From Boswellia sacra (Eukaryota; Streptophyta; Magnoliopsida; Sapindales; Burseraceae), in the NCBI GenBank assembly GCA_013180625.2, contig SNVD02003282.1, positions 62,001 through 126,000 of the forward strand: 64,000 bases of DNA, written 5' to 3'. The notes beneath the pieces are model-generated. The model was not told the DNA's origin. It searched no databases and was given only the letters and a program-made list of their open reading frames with translations. The position numbers and the translations under genes were made by a program. Shown here in pieces: positions 23,282 through 34,852 of this stretch (the first letter of the stretch is position 1; every line of letters begins with the position of its first letter).

Positions 23282-24039
23282 AGTTTACTTGTACAAGATG
23301 TTAAACAAAGAGAGATGAAGAAAGTAATTACTGTTAATTGAATGAAATGAAGTAATCTTTTGATCAGGCTATTCATGAAAGACTGTGTATGAGAGGCCAA
23401 AGCTCTGTAGTGCTCTTTGTTTAATTAATTTGTTTCAGGAAAAATATCAGGAATAGCCCTCATTTGGGGGCCTAACTTGTTTAGTCTCTCACAGAAAACT
23501 TTTTAGCACAATAGCCTCTATTGGATGAAATGATTAGAGTGCCCTCAATTGTTATAACCTCTTAGCCTCTAAAATTTGAAAACACAACATCTCCCTCCCA
23601 CCTGTTATTAATTCAACCGATTCTACGCACCTTCTTGTCGATCTTCTCTGTATTTTGGTTTTTTTATAGAGACAAAGGAGAAAGGGAAAGCACTGTAGAT
23701 AAAGAAAGCACCGTAAAGAGAGCAAGCATATTGAGCAACTTACGGTACGCTTTTATCTTCTTTATGCTCTACCTTTTTATTGATTTTGGTTGATTGGGAT
23801 GACTTTCTTGCGTTTTTTAGAGAGATAAAGTAAGGGTTTTGGTTGATTGTGATGTTTTATGCGATTTATGAAATCGAGAATGGTTTTATACCATATTATT
23901 TGCAATTTATAATTAATAGTTATTGGATAAGGCTCATTATACTGATATTGCATTTGGAATGTTATGGGCATTGAGATTCATGCATTTTTTGTCTGTGAAA
24001 TATGTGAGACATGTGCATTCTGTGTAATAAGAAGTATGA

Positions 24040-24520
24040 AGACGAAGATGGTCGATGGTGTTGAAATGTCGAACCATCGTCAAACTATCTAATAGTTGCA
24101 TTGTTTTCGTTGAACAATACCATTGAACTGTTTAATTAATTTGTTACACTATTGAACAGTCGTCGAAATGTATTCTAGGTGTCGTCGAACTGTTGAATTG
24201 ACATTGTCAATTGGGGAATTGTTCATTCGACAATTTAATGTTTAGTCATAGAATTGTCAAACCATCGAACAAGCACATTTTGTCATCAAACATGTGTTGA
24301 ATTGTCGAATTGGTTGTCATCTAATGTAGTGTAATTTGGTATCTTATCGAACTATCATCGAATTTTATGTTTGTTCTGTCGAACTGTATGGTCAAAGTTG
24401 ATACCACTTTTCTCGAACTTATTTATGTGTTGTCTAATTATCGAAATGTGTAATTCGACAGTTTGATTTTCCTATGGTCGAACTGTCGAATTTGCCTATG
24501 GTCGAACTATCAAATTTTTT
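24040..24520. repeat. Left subterminal repeat array of the Mutator-like element
   Basis: Many variants of TCGAACTGTCGAATT and its halves (TCGAA, GTCGAAC, ATTCGACA) occur every 15-40 bp in both orientations. A smaller mirrored array lies near the right end. Such subterminal motifs are candidate transposase-binding sites. Confidence 0.7.
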
Positions 24521-24598
24521 AACAGATTGACTTTTTTGTACATGTCATGCATGATTTTTTTGGTTCTAACCATTAAACCCTTCATTTCAAGTCTACGT

Positions 24599-27500
24599 AT
24601 GAAGACCACGAAGATGAAAATCACTTTCAACCTGAAAACACTGAAAGCCGCCCATTTCAATTGGGTGATTACAACGATGGTAGGGTTAGATTGCATTTCT
24701 GTGTACAAAAAGCTTACCAAAAAGCAGAAAAGGATCTTCAATGAGAAGACACGCTTTATTGACTTGATACAGATACGAGACCTTACTTTCCCGAGTAAAC
24801 TGGTCAACAACGTATTGTTGCATAAGTTGAAGATGCATGACATGGAGGACAAGGAGTTGTGGTACCTAATTTTTTGTAATACCTCGTTGTTCTACTACTA
24901 CAGTGCGGAATGTCTATTTATGTGAAATGTCTATTTATGTTTGTATCGACATTGAAATTGTTGATCATGCAAGGAAGGCCATAAAATTCTTCGACACGAG
25001 TTTGCATTGAACATGGCGTTGAAGTTCGGTCAATTGCCTGATTTTGAGAAGAACCCTAAGCACTGCTTGAGGGATAAGTATCTGGGCGAAAACAATATGA
25101 AGATTATCAAATTCAAATCCTGGATTGAGTCAGTGGATTTCAACAAAATGAAGAATTTGGACGCAGTGAAGTTAACTACATATTGGGTGTTAGAGCATCT
25201 TATATTAGGCCGGCTGAAAATCGATGCAATAAATTTGGATTAACTTGAATTGGTCAATAACTTGGATAAGGTCAAGGAGTATTATTGGGGCAAACTGCAT
25301 GGAAGGAGACATATAACGGTCTAAGGACTTGCATGTTACACTCGACGAAAAAGTATTTACAAAGGTGCAAGACAAAGAAGTCACACACAAAGGAGAAATA
25401 TAACCTTTACGGATGTGCATACACCTTCTAGGTACTCAAAATATTTTCATATTTATAAACTTTAGATTGGTTGTTATGTACTTAAATGACGTAAAATATG
25501 TCAACGTGTCTTATATGCGGCTTTTGTGTTTGCAGATATGGTTGAATGAGGTAGTTCCATTTGTGAGGTCTTGGTACGCACTGAAGGGCGAAACGTATGA
25601 AGAGAAGTCCCTTGCACTTTGAGGTGGACCAGTGTTGATAAACTCATCACACAGGCTGAGGTTTTGAGGGACATGTTTGGTGGAACCTGTCAGGTCAGGA
25701 CAATATAGTGTTTAATCTTCATTTGCCAAAGGTTGCTTATATAACTCTTTTCGCATTTTAGTCTCAAGTTTCTTAATTTTTTTTTCCAACCAAAGGGATA
25801 TTCCCAGCGTGAGTCTCCGTCCAGAGGCAGCAAAGCTAGCAACGACCTGTATATAGAGAATCTACGTCGAACAAAAGGACCTGGAGGCACACTGGTTAAG
25901 TGGGCCAATGAAATTAAGTTAATAGTCCCCGTCAATGCAAGGGCCCAGCAGAAAGTGAAGAAGAAGCAACCAACATGGGAAGGTCCTAGTCTCAGATCAT
26001 CTGATGAGGCTGCTGACGCTTATTTTATGCATATGGAGGGCCAGATCAGTATGTTTTGAGTAAATTCAAGCAGAATGCTTTTTTATTGAAATGGGTTATT
26101 TTTTTCATGCATGTAACAAATTGTTTTTGGTTACGTGCAAGCCTATTATGATTTTGAGATTCCTCCGACTCTTTTGGAGGCTATTCGACATGAGTTTACA
26201 GTCCATCGTGTAGAGATGGCTGCTACTCTTGCTGATCATCTTAGAAGTCCAGGAGATGCAAGCTAGACACGTCCAAGAGATGCAGTCTCTACGTGATGAG
26301 GTCTAGGAGCTATGCAAAGAAGTATGCGAGCTTAGAGAAGAGCAAGCGATGTTTGTTGAGGATGTTGAGGTTAGTTGATATTACATTAATTTTATTATTT
26401 GCAATACTAGAATAACTAATTCCTTTAACACGTTGTTATTTCGTACAGGAGGAAGCGAATAAGTCACAGCCATCCGATTCCAGACCCAACACAATTCCCT
26501 CTTGTAGTCGATGAGGTTATGCATTTGTTGCAAGTTAGTACTCTAGAGGTCACAATCGTGCACTTATCCTAGGACGTGCACAGTGACTCGTATAGCAACA
26601 ATATCTGCATTCTTGGGTCCCAACCTGTGACGTATCAAATGGTAAAGTTTTACACAAGTAGAGTGTGACAAAAAGCGGCTACCCTACATAGCCTGTGTAC
26701 TGATCTAGACCCTAGGATAAAAAGATAGTGAGCAGACTATTCATCGCATGACGTGCTAATTGTGACTCCACCACCGTCTTCACCCTCCGAATGGGAGTCT
26801 ATGTTCGGCCCACAGTTTAAGTTGTACTACAATGTATGGTGCGCTGTCAGTTACCAACGAATCCAGCTTGGACCAGACTACTACGAAAATGAGGCTTTTC
26901 GGTTTGCGGATATCGCTACAGTGGGCTCGTGGCTAGAGGATGACGTGAGTTTCTTGATTCCAACTATGGCACATTAACATCCAACACCAAGTTAAACTAA
27001 CTAACTTTACTAACATAACTAACTTTGTTTCTCTTTCCAGCACATCAATGCTTTCATGTATTTCCTTCAGGCTCGACGAAGCCACAATCCTAAGGTGATA
27101 TCTCACCGATTCACAACCCTCGATCACGAATTCTTTATAAGTATCACACGAGTTTGTATACATTGTTGATTTTCGCATTAACCATTTTACCTTCTCTTCT
27201 AACATTGTGTTATTTGATATAGTGTTGGATGGCTAGCACCTACGAAAGGTGCAAAGATAGCCTGCCCAGCATTACGTAGGAGCAACTTCTTCTCTAATAC
27301 ATGGACGATTTTAATGTGAGCGATGGATTCATGTGGTTCGAGGTGGATTATGTTAGTTGTATAATGATTAATACTATCTTGTAGTTTTTCATCTAATTGT
27401 AATGACATCGTAACTAACGAATTGAATAATGTACCATTGTAGGTATATGCCCCTGTAAATATCAGTAGTCAACATTAGGTTTTAACATGGATTTCGTTTA

Positions 27501-27889
27501 GGGATCAAGAGATCATTCTGTATGACTTACAGATATCGAAGGAGAAAGATAGCCACCACAAGTTGATTGACTACTGCATGCCTCTCACTGTCTTAACCCC
27601 TTACCTGATGGAGACATCTATTCACTTCCCACCCTATGCTGAAGTCTTCCATGACACCACTTTGTTTGCCGTATTTCGGGCTACAGAGTTGGTCCCTCAG
27701 CAGCCTCCAGGTAGTGATGCATGTGGTGCGTACGTTGCTATGTTTGTTGATTTACTTAGTTCGGGGGTCAGCATGGAAGTGTTAGCACATGTTGGTGAGG
27801 AGAGACTAAGAAAGCTAGTCACGATGAGGATGTGGCCTTTGGGGGGCATGGATGAGGATATGGCATTTGGGGGGCATGGACCACATTGA
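24599..27889 (+). pseudogene. Decayed ULP1-like cysteine protease (C48) gene carried by the Mutator-like element
   Basis: The N-terminal part (24599-25250) reads like the DUF1985-type domain found in plant transposon ULP proteins: MKITFNLKTLKAAHFNWV, then HEFALNMALKFGQLPDFE. The C-terminal peptidase part lies at about 26750-27889: HINAFMYFLQARR after an intron-like gap, then VYAPVNISSQH with the catalytic His, an ILYDL Asp motif, and QQPPGSDACGAYVAMF with the catalytic Cys near 27720. The Trp codon that normally follows the catalytic His is TAG (27476-27478), and other stops and frame changes occur, so it is a pseudogene. ULP1 proteases cleave SUMO conjugates; the role of transposon-borne copies is unsettled. 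Confidence 0.75.
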
Positions 27890-28311
27890 GGCATTTTGGA
27901 CATAGTATTTGGAGGAGTGGCCCCAGGATAAGGGTTTTTGTAGTGTTTGTTATCATGTCTATCAGTAGTAAACACTGAACAATGTTTTGTTTTAGCACTT
28001 GTATATTGATTTTTGATGTTAATACTGAACAATGTTTAGTTTTAGCACTTGTATATTGATTTTTGATGTTACCATTTTGTCAATTGTACAAATGATTTTA
28101 CCATGATAAAATTAAATGCGGTAAATGTCTTGTAATTAAGCAAATTGCACATACATAAATTCGAAGACAACATCACATATGCAAAATTGGGTTATATTTA
28201 AAAATATTAACATATATTGTCAAGCATGGTCAAAAGTATCATAACTAATAACAAAACCACTACACACAAATACATCGTTAAAAAGGAATCAAGACTAATG
28301 TGACGATTCCA

Positions 28312-31009
28312 CTACAGTCGTATCATGGTGAAGAGGTATAGGATTTCTATATGTTTCTCTGTTGTAACCTCTTCCTCCACATCGAGAGTACATCTTTTGT
28401 CTGATTGTCTCACCCTCAGAAGGAGGTCGTTGTGTCCATTGTCATCTTGCTTGCACCTGACTAATAGGTGGAAGAACAACCTGTGATCGAATGTCATATG
28501 GAATAAGCCAATCTACACTCAACCCCACTGGAATGAGTGGTGACCCATACGCAAGCATAAGTGACCATTTTGGTATAATTTATTATAATAAAGGGCTAAC
28601 GACCTCACTCTAGAGTAGTAACAAGTGGCAATGGTATGTTCACATGAAATCTGGTCTAAGTCAAATACCCTGCAAGTTCATGTCCACGCATGGAGATCCA
28701 CTACATTAACACTTCTCCCCGAGTAGACTTGATACGAGTGTGTACTTATTGGGGCCACATGAAGATTATCTGACTCATCTTTTTTTTTCCTTATTAGTGC
28801 CTTGGTCCACTTATGAAGACTGAGCAACTGCAGACCATCATTGATGAAACCACTATTGCAAGACTTGAACACATAAATTAGATATATAGTTCGCATCAAA
28901 GCAAAAAGTAATAAGTAGTAATTACAAAACCTAATAATGGAGGTAACCTGACGGTAGTATTCACAAATGAGGGTTATGCCCAATCTTTTTGCTTCTTTCA
29001 TCCGATTGTTCATAGACTCAATAATGTTGGTTGTCATTATGTTGTATCTAAGACCGAGAAAGTGACACCTCGCCCATTTATGTGGGTTTGCCAGGATCAA
29101 ATACTCCAGGACGCCTTCACTAATTCCTCAAATGAGCTCAAAAAATCGATTGAAGTCCGCTTCCCGGTAAGCTTGGGTGCATTAATGAAGGCTGGGGAAG
29201 GTGGTTGTTCTTGAACCTTGTCTTCAGATTACACTCCAAATGATGCATGCAAATCCCAAAAAGGCATGCAGGAAGATGTTAAACAGACCTTAACGATGCT
29301 TCTATGTCGATCTGCTATGATAACTAGGTATTCAACATGTCCAATCACATTGTGAAGCCTCGACATGAACCAACTCCATAATTCATCGTTCTCTTAATGA
29401 CCGAATCAGATGGCCAACAGAAAAATCTGATTGTTGTCGTCTAGATATTGTGAATAATGTGCCCTATACTTTCTATTCAAGAATGTGTCATCAACAACCA
29501 CAACACGTCTAATCAATGTTAAGAAACCATTAACTGATGCACCTAATGCCATGAAATAATATTTAAAGTGATTATCAGGATGAACTTCAAGTGTAGTCAC
29601 TGTTTCAGGATTTTTCTGCTTAACAATGTAGGAGTATAAGGCAATAGAGCTTATTACTCTTCTATTTAGGGCTACCTCTTTTGTCCTCCAACCCTTTTGG
29701 TAGCTTATTGTGATGTGAATATCTTTTTGAACTTTCGCAATAATTTCCTTTGGATGATATATTCTTGAGTCATTCACGATCTTCTCTTTAATATGTTTTC
29801 CAATGAGATCAGCAACTTCCTTGCCTATACTCAAGATGAAGACCATCGCCATCGCATGTGTGTTTCTTGTTGAACACTTTCACTTGAAAAAAATCAATGT
29901 CATTAACCTTTGTAGCTCTCAAATGCCATTTACAATATTTGTCATGACAAGCAACTTGAACCATGATTTTGTTGGCCTTGTTACCTTGAACTCAAAGTTA
30001 TGTTGCAATGCTATGTTTCCCAACTTGTGACGAAGTTCGATTTTGTTTCTAATAATTTGCTCCACCAATATTTCGCCACTATCAATTTCATGTACTTTAT
30101 GTTGAACCTCGCATGTGGATGGTGGTAGCGGAGGCATGAACCGAAAGATGGCCTCCACTCTTCGTAGTGTCGGATCAAAACTCACATGGTTAAAGTTATT
30201 AGCATCTATCCAGCTAACGGAACTTGTTTCAGGATTCGATAGATGCAATCCACCTGCATCATTATTATCACCATCATTGTAATCACCATGCCAACTCCTT
30301 TCACATTCAACAAATGGTCCCTTGTTTGCCCCATCTACAACATTTCCTCTCTTATTATCGACATATACACCCTTACTCTTGACACCTTTTCAAATTCTTC
30401 TTTGAGCCTGTCAAGACCACGAGCAACACTTACCCCATCCTCCATTAACATCACCTTCAACATTAACACCAATGCCTCCAACGGCCCCATCACAACCAAT
30501 ATTAGCATCATAACCAATATTGACATCACCATCGACATTAACATTGCCACCTTCATTAACAGTACCACCAGTATTCATGGTGGGCGGATTACGATAACTA
30601 CACTATCCACATTGCTCAAATGCCTCCCCTTTTGATGTTTCAACATGTTGTGTATGATCAACAATGGTTGGTCTAGATGTTTGACTTCCATGCCACTCAA
30701 CCTTAACATGTAATGGTGCGTATTCACTCCAATGTTTCAAACTGTCTCCAATTAAAAAATTATAGTCACGCTCATTTCTTATTAGGAGAGGCCCAACATA
30801 CCTCCTAATATCATACTAGGCACTCAATTTCAACCTTGTTATAAGGCATCTAACCCAAGTTCTTCACATATCAACTGCAAAAAACTGTCCGTACGAATAG
30901 TCTCTTGTAATCAATAATGACAACCCCTCTCCGCCCATGTAACATAGTTCCCATTAGGTAAAACCTCCCAATTACCATCAAAGAATAGAGCAAATCTGAT
31001 ACCGTTCAT
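28312..31009 (-). pseudogene. Decayed MULE transposase (mudrA-like)
   Basis: On the minus strand an ATG at 31009 opens MNGIRFALFFDGNWEVLP, typical of the N-terminus of these transposases. A Gly/Asn/Asp-rich linker follows (about 30600-30330), then a MuDR-type N-terminal domain (30248-29919), the MULE transposase core (29852-29406; FKYYFMALGASVNGF and RRVVVVDDTFLNRKY with the first catalytic Asp), RYNIMTTNIIESMNNRMKEA (29100-28678), and a tail with RCKQDDNGHN, a remnant of the SWIM/zinc-knuckle end. Stops and frameshifts separate these blocks. The gene converges with the ULP1-like gene. Confidence 0.8.
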
Positions 31010-31099
31010 CTACGAAGTCAAAAATGTCCAAGAATTGATGAAAAAACAACAAAATGCAAAAAATTCCTGGATAATTATTCAAAATAGGCTTTTCTGTCA

Positions 31100-31310
31100 A
31101 AAAAATTGATAGTCTGACAAGAATCTGTGGAATTGTCTAATTGATTCGACAATCAATTAGTAGTTCGACGATAAACTTCAATGCATAATTTGATAGTTAG
31201 GTATAACTCCGATAGAAATTCGATGTGACTTCGACAATTCGATTGAAGTTCGATAACCATTCAACAGTTTGACTGTTTAGTTGTCGAATTCACAATTTCA
31301 AACCCAAAAA
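31100..31310. repeat. Right subterminal repeat array of the Mutator-like element
   Basis: Words such as ATTCGACAAT, GTTCGACG, CTTCGACAATTCG and TTGTCGAATTC repeat through this stretch, mirroring the left array at 24040-24520. The solo LTR now separates it from the right terminus. Confidence 0.65.
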
Positions 31311-31561
31311 TTTGCAGGAACCGAGTTTTCATAAATGAAATTGCACAAACAACCTAAATATATCTTTTCCAACCATAATTATTTTGTTTATACACATGTG
31401 GGATGGACTTTTATTTTAAAACTTGATAAAATGTCAAAAGGATGGAGTTGAAGCTTAGTTAAAGAAGATCATTATCTTAAATTGTTTCCAAAGCTCTCCA
31501 AATCCGATTTTTCCCCTTTTTTCAATTTCTTATTTCTTAAATGCAAAGTTTGATTTGTGGT

Positions 31562-32977
31562 TGATAGGTGTCTATTTATGTATTACTTTCATATCAATTT
31601 GTCCATGTTTCTTTGCTATATTCCTTGGTATTTTTATGTTTTTGTGTGGTTTTGATATTTGTAGGAGTTTTGGAGCAACTTGGACAAAAATGGAGTAAAA
31701 CCCTTCATTTTCACCTCTGCTAATCAGCCAATTTCTCGGAGTTGAATTGTATCGATATACAATTAACCGGATAACATGCTATATACCATTGAAAAGCTCT
31801 CGAAGTCTATTTTTTGGAGAAATTTACGGTTCACGAATTTATGTAGTGTACCAAAAGTTGTGATAAAAATGGTATGAGAAGTGTATATTTGTAATTCCAC
31901 ATATCATTGTAGCATGTTATTAAATACTGGGGCACTGTAGCAATTTACTGTAGCAGAGTATATAAACACATTTTAGGGTTTTATTTTGATAACTTGAAGA
32001 GGGGAGAACGTGTGGGAGGCTTCAGCTCTGGAATTCTTTCATCTCCTGGAGTTCTTGAAGGAGAAAGGAAGCTTGGAAAGAGGAAGAACTACAATCCAAA
32101 GAGAATTACATCAAATTTGCTAAGTTTTTCCCTTCCCTTTCATTTTCTGGAATGTCTCCATGTTGTATTGTATTTACCACGTTCTTAAACATGTGTAACT
32201 GAATCTGAATTGGTTGAGGGTGATTTCAAAGCCCCTGATATGGTTTTTGTAAGTTGATTGTGCAAGAAGTTGTTATCCAATTCTCTAATTGAAGTTGCTT
32301 GTATTTTCCCATATCTAATGCTTATGATTGCTTGCTGGATTGTATTTGAATGGCCAACTGAATATAATCTGGTTGTTGTCTATTGCTAGACTAGAAATCT
32401 TGATCCGTAATTGTCTTGAATTTCTAATCCTTAGTAGCAAAATTGTGATCAGAGATTGCAATTGGAGAATACAACCTAAGTTAAATAATCCGAGCTTGTG
32501 TGTTTATTGCTTAGATCAACCTATCTTTCTTATCGTAATGCATCCATTGAATTAAATTTAGAGAGCTTGTTCTAGGTTGTTTAATGGATAGAGATTAAAT
32601 AAAGAGCCTGTTTTATTTAACAACAAAGTAAGGAAAGATTGGGATAACAGAGCTTGTTGTTATCTACGGTTGATAATTTCAATGGTGTAATTGGATGACA
32701 ATTCTACAATTAATTCGCAAATCCATATCTTGTGGTAGAGAAGGATCCCTTAACCAGGTTACTCTCATTGATTTTTCACTCTATTTTACTTTGTGTTGTT
32801 TTATTGTGTATTTACATTAATATTTCATTTAGTTAATCTATCAACAAAACCCCCCCATTTATCTATTGTTGCTGTAAAATAACAAATTCAATTAGAATCA
32901 ATCCTCGTGGGAACGATATCTTACTTATCACTTTATTATTTGTGCGATTAGTATACTTGTTAGTTACGAACGCATCA
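31562..32977. mobile_element. Solo LTR (1416 bp), copy 1
   Basis: Starts TGATAGGTGTC, ends GAACGCATCA, and is flanked by the 5-bp duplication GTGGT (31557-31561, 32978-32982). A close relative with its own duplication lies at 48501-49929. No internal retrotransposon domain, primer site or polypurine tract is attached, so this is a solo LTR left by recombination between the two LTRs of a full element. It is inside the Mutator-like element and therefore younger than it. Confidence 0.92.
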
Positions 32978-33194
32978 GTGGTATTTGATTTTCTTAATTG
33001 TTTTGAGCTAGTTTAGGAGTTAGAATTGTTAGAGAAAGAGTTAAGGTGGTAGCTATGAGTTAGTTAGAAAAGTTATTGCATGAGGGGTATTTGTCAAACT
33101 TTGGGGGTTGGTGGTAGTATGCTGAAGGAGAGTTTTCTGGGAGAAGCTAAAGGCCCCCAAATGGGGGCTACTTCGACAGTTTCCCTTTGTTTCA

Positions 33195-33870
33195 CGCAAG
33201 GAAAGAGATGTCCTGATATGACTATTTTAGCGTCACTATACTTGTTTGATATGCTCAACGGACGAATCTTTTACACATGTTATTATCATTTCCAATTTAT
33301 CTTTATATTTTTATGGAAAAGGCTTTGAATGCCATTGACGTATCCGCTCAGGCTGATGTAAGATCTAGGCCGATTATAAATGAATATAATTAATTCACAT
33401 AGATGATTTTTAATTCCAGTATTATCTTTTTTTTATAATATTAGTCTTATAAAATTTATATATTTAAATTAAAATATCATAACATAATTAAAATAGTAAA
33501 TATATAAAATTAACTTATTTAATGAATAAAGATAACAAATAAATAATTATATTAATTTATTTATATAAATTTGTATATAAAATTTATAAATGAATATTTT
33601 ATCTTTTTTATATTATTTTTCTCTCCTAATAATCAAATAAAAGTTTTAAATTAATAAAGTTTTTTTTTCCCCTATCAGTTTACCAAAATTCAAAATTTAA
33701 ATTTCAAAAGTGAAATGTCCTTTTTTTTCACACGTCGCATGTATATTTATGTTTGGTTAAATTAATCCATCATGTCTTGAGTTGATATTGGATGGTACCC
33801 AAACTTTCCTTTTTTATATTTTATATATGTAAAATAATATTATATATATAACTAATTTATAAAACTTATA
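33195..33870. other. AT-rich flank right of the Mutator-like element
   Basis: No gene seen. Because the Mutator element split the region upstream of the NLR gene, the first part of this stretch was probably once the distal NLR promoter. It holds CTTGTTTGATATGCTCAACGG (33241-33261), nearly repeated at 36409-36429. Confidence 0.4.
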
Positions 33871-34542
33871 GGATATGTTTAGTGCGTAACACTAAATAAT
33901 ACTATTTTATTATATTATATTAAATAATATAATATATGTGTTTGGTATTAATTTAGTATAGTATTAATTAATATAAAGTATAATCCTTAGATGCATCAAT
34001 ATTGTATTAAATTATATAGAACTAATCTATGACATTAACATTAAACTATATAGCATTAATAAAAAATATCAAAATTATCCTTATAAAATTCTATATATCC
34101 AACAATATCCTTTAATTTTTAAAATTTTAAAAATAAATAAAAATGTATTTAATAGATAAATTATAAAATCAAATTTATTTAAAATTTATTTTCTAAAAAT
34201 AAAAAAGGAATGGAAGGAGTCAAAGCCCCTACTAAATTGTTTAATAGGTCAGGGGGGGCATTGGACCATAAGTAATTTTTTTAATAATTAGCAACTATTC
34301 GATAAATTACGAAATACTAATTTCATAAATAAACTAAAAATATATTTATACTTTGTATATTTTTTTTGAAAAAAATTCTTACTTTTTTGTAGAAATTAAT
34401 ATAATATATGAGTATATCAAATACATTAGTATATCAAACACTATATAATTTTGATATAACATTATTTTTAGTATTATATAATGCAATACTATATAATACA
34501 ATATAATACTATACTACACAATGTTACGTACCAAACAGAACC
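33871..34542. mobile_element. 672-bp MITE-like element with inverted ends
   Basis: The left end GGATATGTTTAGTGCGTAAC matches the reverse complement of the right end, GGTTCTGTTTGGTACGTAAC, at 16 of 20 positions, and both are followed by AT-rich inverted sequence. The flanks end in TATA/ATA-type sequence, so a short target duplication is possible but not certain. No coding sequence is seen. Superfamily is open (PIF/Harbinger-like or another). Confidence 0.6.
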
Positions 34543-34852
34543 ATATATCTCGTGTATAACCTGACTTGTTATAATATTGTAATTATCATATAATTTGTAA
34601 ATAGGATGCGACATTTTGACTTTAATTTTTAATTTAAATCTATATATCAATTACTGATAATTTATCTCACCAATTTAATGATTAAGATCAAAAATAAAAA
34701 AATTATATTTAATGATATCAATTTATCAATAATTTGAATTATTAAATATATAAAATGAATGATTATTAATTGATGTCTATATTTAAATTAAAAAATTTAA
34801 ATTAAAATATCCCTATTTTTACATATTCGAATGTTCATCCCTGCTTTATTTT

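Larger units (their letters stand above)
23438..33185. mobile_element. 9.7-kb Mutator-like element carrying ULP1-like and mudrA-like pseudogenes
   Basis: Exact 9-bp direct repeats TTTGTTTCA flank it at 23429-23437 and 33186-33194, the target duplication size of Mutator elements. The ends form imperfect inverted repeats recognisable over about 60 bp; both share ATTTGGGGGCCT followed by CAGAAAACT. Inside are a decayed ULP1-type protease gene on + and a decayed MULE transposase on -, in convergent orientation, the gene content of the Kaonashi (KI) MULEs described in Arabidopsis. Both ends have subterminal arrays of TCGAA words. A 1416-bp solo LTR inserted later (31562-32977) inflates the length. 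Both genes are broken, so it cannot move by itself. Confidence 0.9.

Noticed and set aside
24040..24520. Regularly recurring palindromic words that might suggest a CRISPR-like array
   Set aside because: Spacing is irregular, the words vary, the genome is a plant nuclear one, and the array is explained as subterminal repeats of the Mutator-like element.
30243..30635. Plus-strand open frame of 130 codons, rich in Ile, Thr and Asn
   Set aside because: It is the antisense of the Gly/Asn/Asp-rich linker of the mudrA-like pseudogene and has no domain of its own.
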